Shown in pieces: positions 1 through 5,124 of a DNA stretch of 5,124 nucleotides. Origin of the DNA: Prevotella sp. (GTDB lineage: Bacteria; Bacteroidota; Bacteroidia; Bacteroidales; Bacteroidaceae); the NCBI GenBank assembly GCA_021636625.1, contig JAJWLX010000121.1:1-5124 (forward strand), read 5' to 3'. Within the stretch, counting starts at the first letter, position 1, and each line of letters begins with the position of its first letter. The notes below the pieces were generated by a model. The model worked only from the letters and a program-made list of their open reading frames with translations, was not told the origin of the DNA and ran no database searches. The translations under genes were made by a program, and so were the position numbers.

Positions 1-55
1 TTGCCACACTCTGCGTGCAAATCTATCTCCTTTTCGATAAGGCGTAAGGAATCCT

Positions 56-106
56 TACATGCAAGATTTGGAGGGCTTGAACCTTGCACGTAAATACGAT
101 TTTTTT
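56..106 (+). terminator. Candidate hairpin plus T-run (weak)
   Basis: TACATGCAAG (56-65) pairs with CTTGCACGTA (83-92) with one A-C mismatch across a 17-nt loop, and a run of seven T follows at 100-106. On the plus strand this could terminate a gene lying left of the window. The mismatch, the long loop and the 7-nt gap before the T-run make it weak. It may instead be a protein-binding inverted repeat linked to the neighbouring recombinase. Confidence 0.22.
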
Positions 107-108
107 CT

Positions 109-146
109 AAAAAATATGGGCGGGAGAAACTTTAATTGACACGCCC
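109..146 (-). terminator. Possible integrase terminator (weak)
   Basis: Reading the minus strand downstream of the integrase stop, GGGCG (146-142) can pair with CGCCC (122-118) across a 19-nt loop. It is followed closely by six T (114-109). The stem is only 5 bp and the loop is long, so this is a plausible but poor Rho-independent terminator, placed about 60 bp after the stop codon. Confidence 0.28.
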
Positions 147-202
147 GAAATGCACAACACTTGAAAATTGGCTCCGAAGTAGGGGAGTTTGTTACCCGTT
201 TG

Positions 203-1387
203 TTACTTGAAGTTTTTGTCTATAAGCCCCACGGCACGCTCTTTTTCCTTGTTTACTACCTTGGCATATACCTGCGTTGTTGTGATGTTTTTGTGACCCA
301 GCAGGGATGCAACGGTATAAAGACTGGCTCCAAAGGACAATTCCAGCGTGGCGAAGGTGTGACGGCCACAATGGAAAGTTATCTCCTTGTTAAGATTCTT
401 GATGGTTCCAAGCCACGCTTTCAGTTGTTTCGACATCGAAGAATGTGAAATCTCATCGAAAATAATTCCTTTCATGCTCCTCCCAGGGCGCTTTGGCAGC
501 CATTGCATCGCTTGCTGGGATAATGGAATCTTGAGCCATCGCTGCGTCTTCTGAATTTTCTTTTGGATAAAGACTTTGCCATTCTCTCGAATAATCTCTT
601 CCCAAGTTAGACTGAGGATGTCGCTCTTGCGTAATCCCGTGAAGCAGCTGAAGAGAAAGGTTTCTTTCAGTTGAGGATACTTGCATTCTGACTGGATGAC
701 TTTTGCGAGTTCGCTCTTGCTTAGATAATTTCTGGTTGATTCTGGACGCTTCAGACGGAATTGAGAGGAGAGAAGAGAGTATGGATTCTGGGGAATCAAC
801 TTCTTTTTATACAGTTCGATGGTGATACTTCGAAGAATAGAATACATAAGATAAATCGTTCCCTCTGATAATTTGGAAGGCTTCTTCCTGTTGGGATGTA
901 AATCGTGTGCCTCCCTCAGATAGTCGATGAAATGCTCTACGAACTTAGTATCTACTTCTCCTACCAATGTATTTTTAGCTCCAAACTTCATAAGATGCTT
1001 TTTCAGACTGATGATGCTTCCGTATCTACCTCTTGTACAATCACCCGTCTTCGGCTTGCGCTCATCTGCGTATTTTTGGATGAAGTCGAGCAGATAGTAT
1101 TTTCGGGTCGCTCCGTTTCCTTCGTGTTTAGGTATGTTGCCGAGGAGCTTGATGATTTTCCTGCTTTTGATGAGCAGGGCCTGTCTTGCAACTTCTTGGT
1201 TCTGTGCTATGGTTTGCTCGTTGATTTCCGGAACCAGATATAAATACAGAAATTGGTAAGTGCGTTTACCCTGCCAGTAAATGTCAAGGTATAAACTTTG
1301 GTTCCCGTTTTTGAGGTTCTTGACTCGCAATTTGATGGGTTCTTTCAGTTTCTGCTGTCTTTTAATGATTTTTATAGCTGTTTTCAT
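203..1387 (-). CDS. Tyrosine-type site-specific recombinase (integrase)
   Basis: A 394-residue tyrosine recombinase that would cut and rejoin DNA through a 3'-phosphotyrosine link, for integration and excision of a mobile element or for DNA inversion. Three parts are visible: an N-terminal arm-type DNA-binding region (about 1-90) followed by a helical stretch, a SAM-like core-binding domain (about 95-215), and the C-terminal catalytic domain (about 220-385). All expected active-site residues are present: R253 in FTGLRKSD, K280 in the beta-hairpin, H339 and R342 in HCGRHT, H365 in LLGHKN and nucleophile Y374. Length and layout fit Bacteroidota element integrases of about 390-410 residues. The start follows a -7-type box by about 38 bp and there is no clear Shine-Dalgarno. 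The gene looks AT-richer than radA and is divergent from it. No excisionase, relaxase or cargo gene is visible in this window. Family call is firm; the exact substrate is unknown, and a phase-variation invertase is the main alternative. Confidence 0.93.
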   Translation of the reverse strand: MKTAIKIIKRQQKLKEPIKLRVKNLKNGNQSLYLDIYWQGKRTYQFLYLYLVPEINEQTIAQNQEVARQALLIKSRKIIKLLGNIPKHEGNGATRKYYLLDFIQKYADERKPKTGDCTRGRYGSIISLKKHLMKFGAKNTLVGEVDTKFVEHFIDYLREAHDLHPNRKKPSKLSEGTIYLMYSILRSITIELYKKKLIPQNPYSLLSSQFRLKRPESTRNYLSKSELAKVIQSECKYPQLKETFLFSCFTGLRKSDILSLTWEEIIRENGKVFIQKKIQKTQRWLKIPLSQQAMQWLPKRPGRSMKGIIFDEISHSSMSKQLKAWLGTIKNLNKEITFHCGRHTFATLELSFGASLYTVASLLGHKNITTTQVYAKVVNKEKERAVGLIDKNFK

Positions 1388-1425
1388 ATGCTTATTTATA
1401 GTTGTTACTCTTGAGTCTGAATCTG

Positions 1426-1433
1426 CAAATATA
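1426..1433 (-). promoter_or_regulatory. Putative -7 promoter box of the integrase gene
   Basis: The minus strand reads TATATTTG here, an exact fit to the Bacteroidota -7 consensus TAnnTTTG, inside GTATATTTGC (1434-1425). Transcription would begin near 1419, giving a leader of about 30 nt before the integrase ATG at 1387. I find no good TTTG -33 element at the expected 19-21 bp spacing, so the promoter may be weak or need an activator. Confidence 0.5.
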
Positions 1434-1527
1434 CCCCAAAATAGGCGAAAAGGAGAGATATTTGGAAAAGATTGATTATTTTTTAATATTGTTTAATAGG
1501 GATTTGTCTGCGAAAAATGGGCGCTTT

Positions 1528-1559
1528 TTTGGCTTTTAAAGAAAAAAGCTGTACCTTTG
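1528..1559 (+). promoter_or_regulatory. radA promoter (Bacteroidota primary-sigma type)
   Basis: A TTTG -33 element (1528-1531) is followed by a 20-bp spacer and TACCTTTG (1552-1559), an exact match to the -7 consensus TAnnTTTG. Expected transcription start is about 1565-1567, leaving a leader of only about 11-13 nt before the ATG at 1578. The -7 box overlaps the TTG at 1557, which argues against that TTG as the start codon. Confidence 0.8.
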
Positions 1560-1577
1560 CCGACAAATTCAATCGTT

Positions 1578-3062
1578 ATGGCAAAAGATAAGATAGCATA
1601 CGTTTGCAGCAACTGCGGGCAGGAAAGTGCCAAGTGGATGGGTAAATGCCCTAGCTGCGGACAATGGAATACTTTTAAGGAGATACGCATTGCGGCTGAT
1701 TCGGGGTCGCAGGCGGCTAAAAGCGCTGGCATGACCATGAGGCATGGCGGGGCTGCTACCATGTTTGGTGGGCAACACTCCGATGCGGATGCCAAGCCGA
1801 TGAATCTGAAGGATATTTCGGCAGTGGATGAGCCGCGTATCGATATGATGGACGAGGAGCTGAACCGCGTACTGGGTGGCGGTATGGTGCCGGGAAGCAT
1901 TACCCTGCTGGGCGGTGAACCGGGCATCGGAAAGAGTACCCTTACGCTGCAAACCATCCTGAATATGAAACATAGAAGGGTGCTGTATGTGAGCGGCGAG
2001 GAGAGTGCTCATCAGATTAAACTGAGAGCTGACAGACTGGCGAAGGGACAGGCTATGCTGAAGGGAACTTCGACAGATGACGTAGCATCGTTAGCAGGAA
2101 CCCCACCGGAGAATGCCTTCGATCATATTACGATTCTCTGCGAAACACAGTTGGAGAAAATCTTCTCCCATATTCAGCAAGTAGCTCCAGAACTGATAGT
2201 TATCGATTCTATCCAAACAATTGCTACAGAGAGTGTGGATAGTTCTCCTGGCTCAGTTTCCCAGGTGCGTGAATGCGCAGCATCGCTCCTGAGATTTGCC
2301 AAGACCAGCGGTATCCCTGTTATCCTGATCGGACATATTAATAAGGAGGGAACCCTGGCTGGTCCGAAGATTCTGGAGCATATCGTGGATACCGTCATCC
2401 AGTTTGAGGGTGATCAGCATTATATGTACCGCATCCTGCGAAGCATCAAGAACCGATTCGGAAGCACTTCGGAACTCGGCATCTACGAGATGCTGCAAGG
2501 AGGATTGAGACAGGTGAGCAATCCTTCGGAACTGCTCCTTACGGAAGATCACGACGGATTGTCGGGTGTAGCCATCAGTGCTGCCATCGAGGGTGTGCGC
2601 CCGTTCCTGGTGGAAACGCAGGCTCTGGTGAGCACGGCGGCATACGGAACTCCCCAGCGCTCGGCAACGGGTTTCGACCAGCGAAGACTGAACATGCTCC
2701 TGGCGGTGATGGAGAAGCGAGTGGGCTTCAAGCTGATGGCGAAGGATGTGTTCCTGAACATTGCGGGAGGCTTGCGAGTGACGGACCCTGCGATGGACCT
2801 GAGTGTACTGGCTGCGGTATTGAGCAGCAATGTGGATACAGCGATAGAGCAGGGCTGGTGTATGTGTGGCGAGGTAGGACTCAGTGGCGAGGTTCGTCCG
2901 GTGAGCCGTATCGAGCAGCGCATCGCTGAGGCAGAGAAGCTCGGATTCCAGCATATCATCATTCCGAAATATAATTATCATGGTTTCGACCATAAGAAAT
3001 ATCAGATAGAGATTCATCCCGTAAGGAAGGTGGAAGAGGCGTTCCGCTGCCTGTTCGGGTGA
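1578..3062 (+). CDS. radA: DNA repair protein RadA (Sms), branch-migration ATPase
   Basis: RadA is a RecA-related hexameric ATPase that works with RecA to extend D-loops and process branched intermediates in homologous recombination and repair. The 494-residue product has an N-terminal zinc finger with C10, C13, C24 and C27, a Walker A motif GEPGIGKST (113-121), a Walker B strand LIVID (206-210), the RadA signature KNRFG (291-295), and a C-terminal Lon-protease-like domain (about 330-494, with GLSGEVR at 434-440) that is structural in this family. I chose ATG 1578 because the in-frame TTG at 1557 lies inside the -7 box and adds residues unlike the family N-terminus. It is about 35 residues longer than E. 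coli or B. subtilis RadA (about 460), and roughly 20 of these sit in an insert near 155-183. It is driven by its own promoter and followed by a 95-bp repeat-rich gap before queC. Confidence 0.97.
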   Translation: MAKDKIAYVCSNCGQESAKWMGKCPSCGQWNTFKEIRIAADSGSQAAKSAGMTMRHGGAATMFGGQHSDADAKPMNLKDISAVDEPRIDMMDEELNRVLGGGMVPGSITLLGGEPGIGKSTLTLQTILNMKHRRVLYVSGEESAHQIKLRADRLAKGQAMLKGTSTDDVASLAGTPPENAFDHITILCETQLEKIFSHIQQVAPELIVIDSIQTIATESVDSSPGSVSQVRECAASLLRFAKTSGIPVILIGHINKEGTLAGPKILEHIVDTVIQFEGDQHYMYRILRSIKNRFGSTSELGIYEMLQGGLRQVSNPSELLLTEDHDGLSGVAISAAIEGVRPFLVETQALVSTAAYGTPQRSATGFDQRRLNMLLAVMEKRVGFKLMAKDVFLNIAGGLRVTDPAMDLSVLAAVLSSNVDTAIEQGWCMCGEVGLSGEVRPVSRIEQRIAEAEKLGFQHIIIPKYNYHGFDHKKYQIEIHPVRKVEEAFRCLFG

Positions 3063-3070
3063 AGATCTCA

Positions 3071-3097
3071 CGCAGATTTCGCGGATTACGCTGATTT
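3071..3097 (+). repeat. Three tandem 9-bp repeats (CGCNGATTW)
   Basis: CGCAGATTT (3071-3079), CGCGGATTA (3080-3088) and CGCTGATTT (3089-3097) abut without gaps, starting 8 bp after the radA stop codon. Each unit keeps CGC-N-GATT. No stem suited to a terminator forms here. From memory, similar CGCAGATT-rich tracts recur between genes in Bacteroidota genomes, but I could not verify this. Function unknown. Confidence 0.75.
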
Positions 3098-3107
3098 TAG
3101 TGTATAG

Positions 3108-3145
3108 TCTGAATTTATAAATATAATCTGATTTTATAAATATTA
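3108..3145 (+). repeat. Two abutting 19-bp AT-rich direct repeats upstream of queC
   Basis: TCTGAATTTATAAATATAA (3108-3126) is followed at once by TCTGATTTTATAAATATTA (3127-3145), identical at 17 of 19 positions. The pair ends 12 bp before the queC ATG. It could hold the queC promoter or an operator, but no clear TAnnTTTG box is present. I do not recognise a preQ1 riboswitch here. Confidence 0.75.
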
Positions 3146-3157
3146 AGTTCAAAGTAA

Positions 3158-3811
3158 ATGAAGGATTCAGTAATTATTGTGAGCGGCGGTATGGACAGTA
3201 TTACCCTGCTCTATGACAAGAAGGACGAGATAGCCCTGGGTATCAGTTTCAACTATGGAAGCAATCACAACGAGCGGGAGATTCCTTTCGCCAAGATGCA
3301 CTGCGAGCGACTGGGCATCAAGCATATCACCATTGATCTGGGATTCATGCATCAGTATTTCAAGAGCTCTCTCCTGGAAGGTGCCGATGCCATCCCTGAG
3401 GGACATTATGCCGATGACAATATGAAATCTACCGTGGTGCCTTTCCGTAATGGTATCATGCTGAGTATCGCCATCGGTATCGCTGAGAGCAACAATCTGA
3501 AGAAGGTGCTCATCGCCAATCACGGCGGCGACCACACCATCTATCCGGACTGTCGCCCTGAATTTATCAAGGCAATCGATGAGGCTGCCGAGGCTGGCAC
3601 CTTCGTAGATGTTCGCGTGGTGGCTCCTTATACCAACATCACCAAGGGTGAGATTGCAGCCATCGGCAAGAAGCTCGGTATTGATTATGCCGAGACCTGG
3701 AGCTGCTACAAGGGTGGCGAGAAGCACTGCGGAAAGTGCGGTACCTGCGTGGAGCGCAAGGAAGCACTGGCTGAAGCGGGTATTGAGGATACCACAGAGT
3801 ATGAGGCTTAG
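3158..3811 (+). CDS. queC: 7-cyano-7-deazaguanine synthase QueC
   Basis: QueC converts 7-carboxy-7-deazaguanine, with ammonia and ATP, to preQ0, the precursor used in the cytoplasm for queuosine modification of tRNA. The 217-residue product matches the family in length (about 220-230). It shows the PP-loop ATP-pyrophosphatase motif SGGMDS (9-14), the conserved PFRNGIML block (95-102), a GGDHTIYPDCRPEF block (123-136), and a C-terminal zinc site C183-x7-C191-x2-C194-x2-C197. The start ATG is the first in frame after the repeat pair and puts the PP-loop at the usual distance from the N-terminus. There is no clear Shine-Dalgarno. The partner genes queD, queE and queF are not in this window. The next gene begins 37 bp after the stop, so co-transcription is possible. 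Its role in tRNA modification is known for the family and inferred here. Confidence 0.96.
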   Translation: MKDSVIIVSGGMDSITLLYDKKDEIALGISFNYGSNHNEREIPFAKMHCERLGIKHITIDLGFMHQYFKSSLLEGADAIPEGHYADDNMKSTVVPFRNGIMLSIAIGIAESNNLKKVLIANHGGDHTIYPDCRPEFIKAIDEAAEAGTFVDVRVVAPYTNITKGEIAAIGKKLGIDYAETWSCYKGGEKHCGKCGTCVERKEALAEAGIEDTTEYEA

Positions 3812-3848
3812 TTTCAAAATTAGAATAACAAAAATATAAGAAGATACA

Positions 3849-4970
3849 ATGAAGAAAATGATTTTGAGTGCAGCCTTGGTGCTGGCATCAACAGCTGCTA
3901 TGGCTCAGAGCGGAACTTTCCAGCTCAAGGCTAATTTGAAGAATATGGGCGATACGATCATCGTCTATAAGGGTAGAGGTGAAAAGCGTGATACCATCTT
4001 GGTAAAAAAGGATAAGTTTACTTATTCTGCTACCTTGACACAACCTAAGGAGATGATGTTTGCACAGCCTGCGATTTTCCGTGGCGGGCGTGCTGAGGCT
4101 TTCTATTTGGTTTGTGTGCCAGGCGAGACTGCTGAGGTGGTTGGTGATCTGAAGGCAAAGTTTGATATCAAGGGTAGCAACTTCTACAAGCAGTTTGCTG
4201 AAGTAGATGCGATGAAGGATGAAGCTGACAAAGAGCTGGCTGATTTCGAGAAGTCTATCAACGAGAAGATGAAGAATGGTGGTGACCGTGAGGCATTGAT
4301 GAAGGAATATGAGGAGAAGGCTCCTGCTCTGACAAAGGCAAAGGAGGAGAAGATGTTGGCATTCATCGGTCAGCATCCTGATTACGAGGCTAGTGCTACT
4401 CTCATCGGCGAAATGTCTAGTTGCGAGAATATGCAGAAGGCCGTTGATATGCTCTCTGCTCAGGTGAAGAATGGTAGGATGAAGGCTTTCTATGAGCCTA
4501 TCGTTGAGCGTGCCAAGAAGCAGGCCGAGATGGAGGAGAAGGCTAAGAAGGTTCAGGCTTCCGGTGTAGAGGCTCCTGATTTCACTCTGAATGACATCAA
4601 TGGCAAGCCATTCTCTCTTTCCAGCCTTCGTGGCAAGTATGTTGTCATCGACTTCTGGGGTTCTTGGTGTATCTGGTGTATCAAGGGTATGCCTAAGATG
4701 AAGGAGTACTACGAGAAGTATAAGGGTAAGTTCGAAATCCTGGGTGTTGACTGCAACGATACCGAGGCTAAGTGGAAGGCTGCCGTAGAGAAGCATCAGT
4801 TGCCATGGATTCACGTCTATAATCCAAAGGGTAGCGATGTGCTCAACAAGTATGCTGTTCAGGGTTTCCCAACCAAGATTGTTGTAGGTCCTGACGGCAA
4901 GATCGTAAAGACCATCGTAGGTGAGGATCCTGCATTCTACACCTTGCTTGATGAAGTGCTTGGTAAGTAA
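3849..4970 (+). CDS. Periplasmic thiol-disulfide oxidoreductase, DUF4369 plus TlpA-like thioredoxin fold
   Basis: A 373-residue secreted redox protein, probably a periplasmic thiol-disulfide reductase or oxidase of the TlpA/ResA/AhpC-TSA group. A Sec signal peptide is clear (MKKMILSAALVLASTAAMA, cleavage near A19/Q20); the residue after the site is Q, not C, so it is not a lipoprotein. Residues about 21-112 resemble the beta-rich DUF4369 domain common in Bacteroidota. Residues about 114-236 are highly charged and probably helical, possibly coiled coil. The thioredoxin-like domain runs from about 238 to 373, with APDFTLNDINGKPFSLSSL, the active site W273-C274-I-W-C277 and the cis-proline loop GFPT (P341). 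An extra C302 lies in GVDCND. The tract encoding it favours AAG, GCT and GGT codons more than radA or queC do, suggesting strong expression. Redox partner and direction cannot be told. It ends just before a long hairpin. Confidence 0.9.
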   Translation: MKKMILSAALVLASTAAMAQSGTFQLKANLKNMGDTIIVYKGRGEKRDTILVKKDKFTYSATLTQPKEMMFAQPAIFRGGRAEAFYLVCVPGETAEVVGDLKAKFDIKGSNFYKQFAEVDAMKDEADKELADFEKSINEKMKNGGDREALMKEYEEKAPALTKAKEEKMLAFIGQHPDYEASATLIGEMSSCENMQKAVDMLSAQVKNGRMKAFYEPIVERAKKQAEMEEKAKKVQASGVEAPDFTLNDINGKPFSLSSLRGKYVVIDFWGSWCIWCIKGMPKMKEYYEKYKGKFEILGVDCNDTEAKWKAAVEKHQLPWIHVYNPKGSDVLNKYAVQGFPTKIVVGPDGKIVKTIVGEDPAFYTLLDEVLGK

Positions 4971-4982
4971 TTCTAATTAGTA

Positions 4983-5042
4983 AAGCGCCCTGAAAGAGCA
5001 AAAGCATAGTAGATTTAATGCTTTTGCCCTTTCAGGGCGCTT
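4983..5042 (+). terminator. Long hairpin after the thioredoxin-like gene; probable terminator built from an inverted repeat pair
   Basis: AAGCGCCCTGAAAG (4983-4996) pairs with CTTTCAGGGCGCTT (5029-5042). After one A-C mismatch (4997/5028), GCAAAAGCAT (4998-5007) pairs with ATGCTTTTGC (5018-5027), giving 24 bp around a 10-nt loop. It starts 12 bp after the stop codon. Only a short broken T-tract follows, so termination is plausible but not canonical. The near-symmetrical stem could work on both strands. Confidence 0.65.
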
Positions 5043-5100
5043 CTGTTATACTCTATGTTTACCCAGGGTGTTGCCCTGGGAGGGCACTGAAAAAGTCCCT
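5026..5100. repeat. Cluster of GC-rich palindromes, REP-like intergenic element
   Basis: Successive hairpins are seen: GCCCT-TTC-AGGGC (5026-5038), CCCAGGG-TGTTG-CCCTGGG (5062-5080, perfect 7-bp stem), and AGGG(C)ACT-GAAAA-AGTCCCT (5081-5100, one bulged C). GCCCT (5073-5077) and AGGGC (5081-5085) can also pair, competing with the last two. Frames here are short and start late, so it is not a gene. I recall the GCCCTTTCAGGGC and CCCAGGG/CCCTGGG palindromes as a recurrent pair in Bacteroidota intergenic DNA; copy number could not be tested. Confidence 0.6.
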
Positions 5101-5109
5101 TCATAGGTT

Positions 5110-5124
5110 ATGTTAGTTTAACAT
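5110..5124. repeat. Perfect 6-bp inverted repeat at the right edge
   Basis: ATGTTA (5110-5115), spacer GTT, TAACAT (5119-5124). It is cut by the window edge, so its full length is unknown. It may be an operator half or a simple AT-rich palindrome. Confidence 0.4.

Noticed and set aside
71..90. GGTTCAAGCCC on the minus strand resembling a tRNA T-arm
   Set aside because: The flanks do not form a 5-bp T-stem and no acceptor, D or anticodon arm is found, so it is not a tRNA or tRNA remnant.
161..448. Plus-strand open frame (95 codons) over the integrase 3' end
   Set aside because: Overlaps the catalytic C-terminus of the integrase in antisense and has no recognisable features.
1557..1577. Extended radA start at TTG 1557
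   Set aside because: The TTG is part of the TACCTTTG promoter box and would precede the expected transcription start; ATG 1578 fits the family.
2253..3152. Long minus-strand open frame (299 codons) opposite radA
   Set aside because: It lies antisense to the strongly conserved RadA core, has no recognisable domain and arises from codon structure of the real gene.
3158..3811. QueC-like protein as QatC of a Qat defence system or a DNA 7-deazaguanine modification gene
   Set aside because: Length and the zinc-site cysteines are those of standard QueC, and no qatA, qatB, qatD or dpd-type genes are adjacent.
3167..3817. Minus-strand open frame (216 codons) opposite queC
   Set aside because: Antisense to all conserved QueC motifs; no independent support.
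3888..4814. Long minus-strand open frame (308 codons) opposite the thioredoxin-like gene
   Set aside because: Leucine-rich shadow of a gene with a clear signal peptide and active site on the other strand.

Overview
The window reads as chromosomal DNA of a Bacteroidota member, most likely Prevotellaceae (Prevotella/Segatella-like). The main clues are a textbook Bacteroidota promoter (TTTG, 20-bp spacer, TAnnTTTG) in front of radA, starts without clear Shine-Dalgarno sequences, a secreted DUF4369/thioredoxin-fold protein of a type typical of this phylum, and a Bacteroidota-style tyrosine integrase. The species assignment is inference.

Layout. Positions 1-202 hold no convincing gene: there are short TGCAA-type repeats, two candidate terminator hairpins, and an open but startless minus-strand frame running off the left edge. 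Positions 203-1387 (minus strand) encode a complete 394-residue tyrosine recombinase with all catalytic residues. A 190-bp AT-rich divergent region (1388-1577) carries a minus-strand -7 box for the integrase and a strong plus-strand promoter for radA. Then come three plus-strand housekeeping genes: radA (1578-3062), queC (3158-3811) and a periplasmic thioredoxin-like DUF4369 protein (3849-4970). From 4983 to the right edge there is no gene but a dense set of palindromes: a 24-bp-stem hairpin that probably ends the operon, followed by further GC-rich hairpins that look like an intergenic repeat (REP-like) element.

How the parts relate. RadA (branch migration in recombination), QueC (preQ0 synthesis for tRNA queuosine) and the thiol-disulfide protein do not form one pathway; they look like ordinary neighbours, with queC and the thioredoxin-like gene possibly co-transcribed (37-bp gap). 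The integrase is transcribed away from radA and is probably the terminal gene of an integrated element extending left of the window. The most notable observation is that both divergent promoters match GTANNTTTGC, which I recall as the attB consensus of CTnDOT-type elements. The junction of element and chromosome may therefore lie at or beside the radA promoter. I see no defence system, CRISPR array, rRNA or tRNA.
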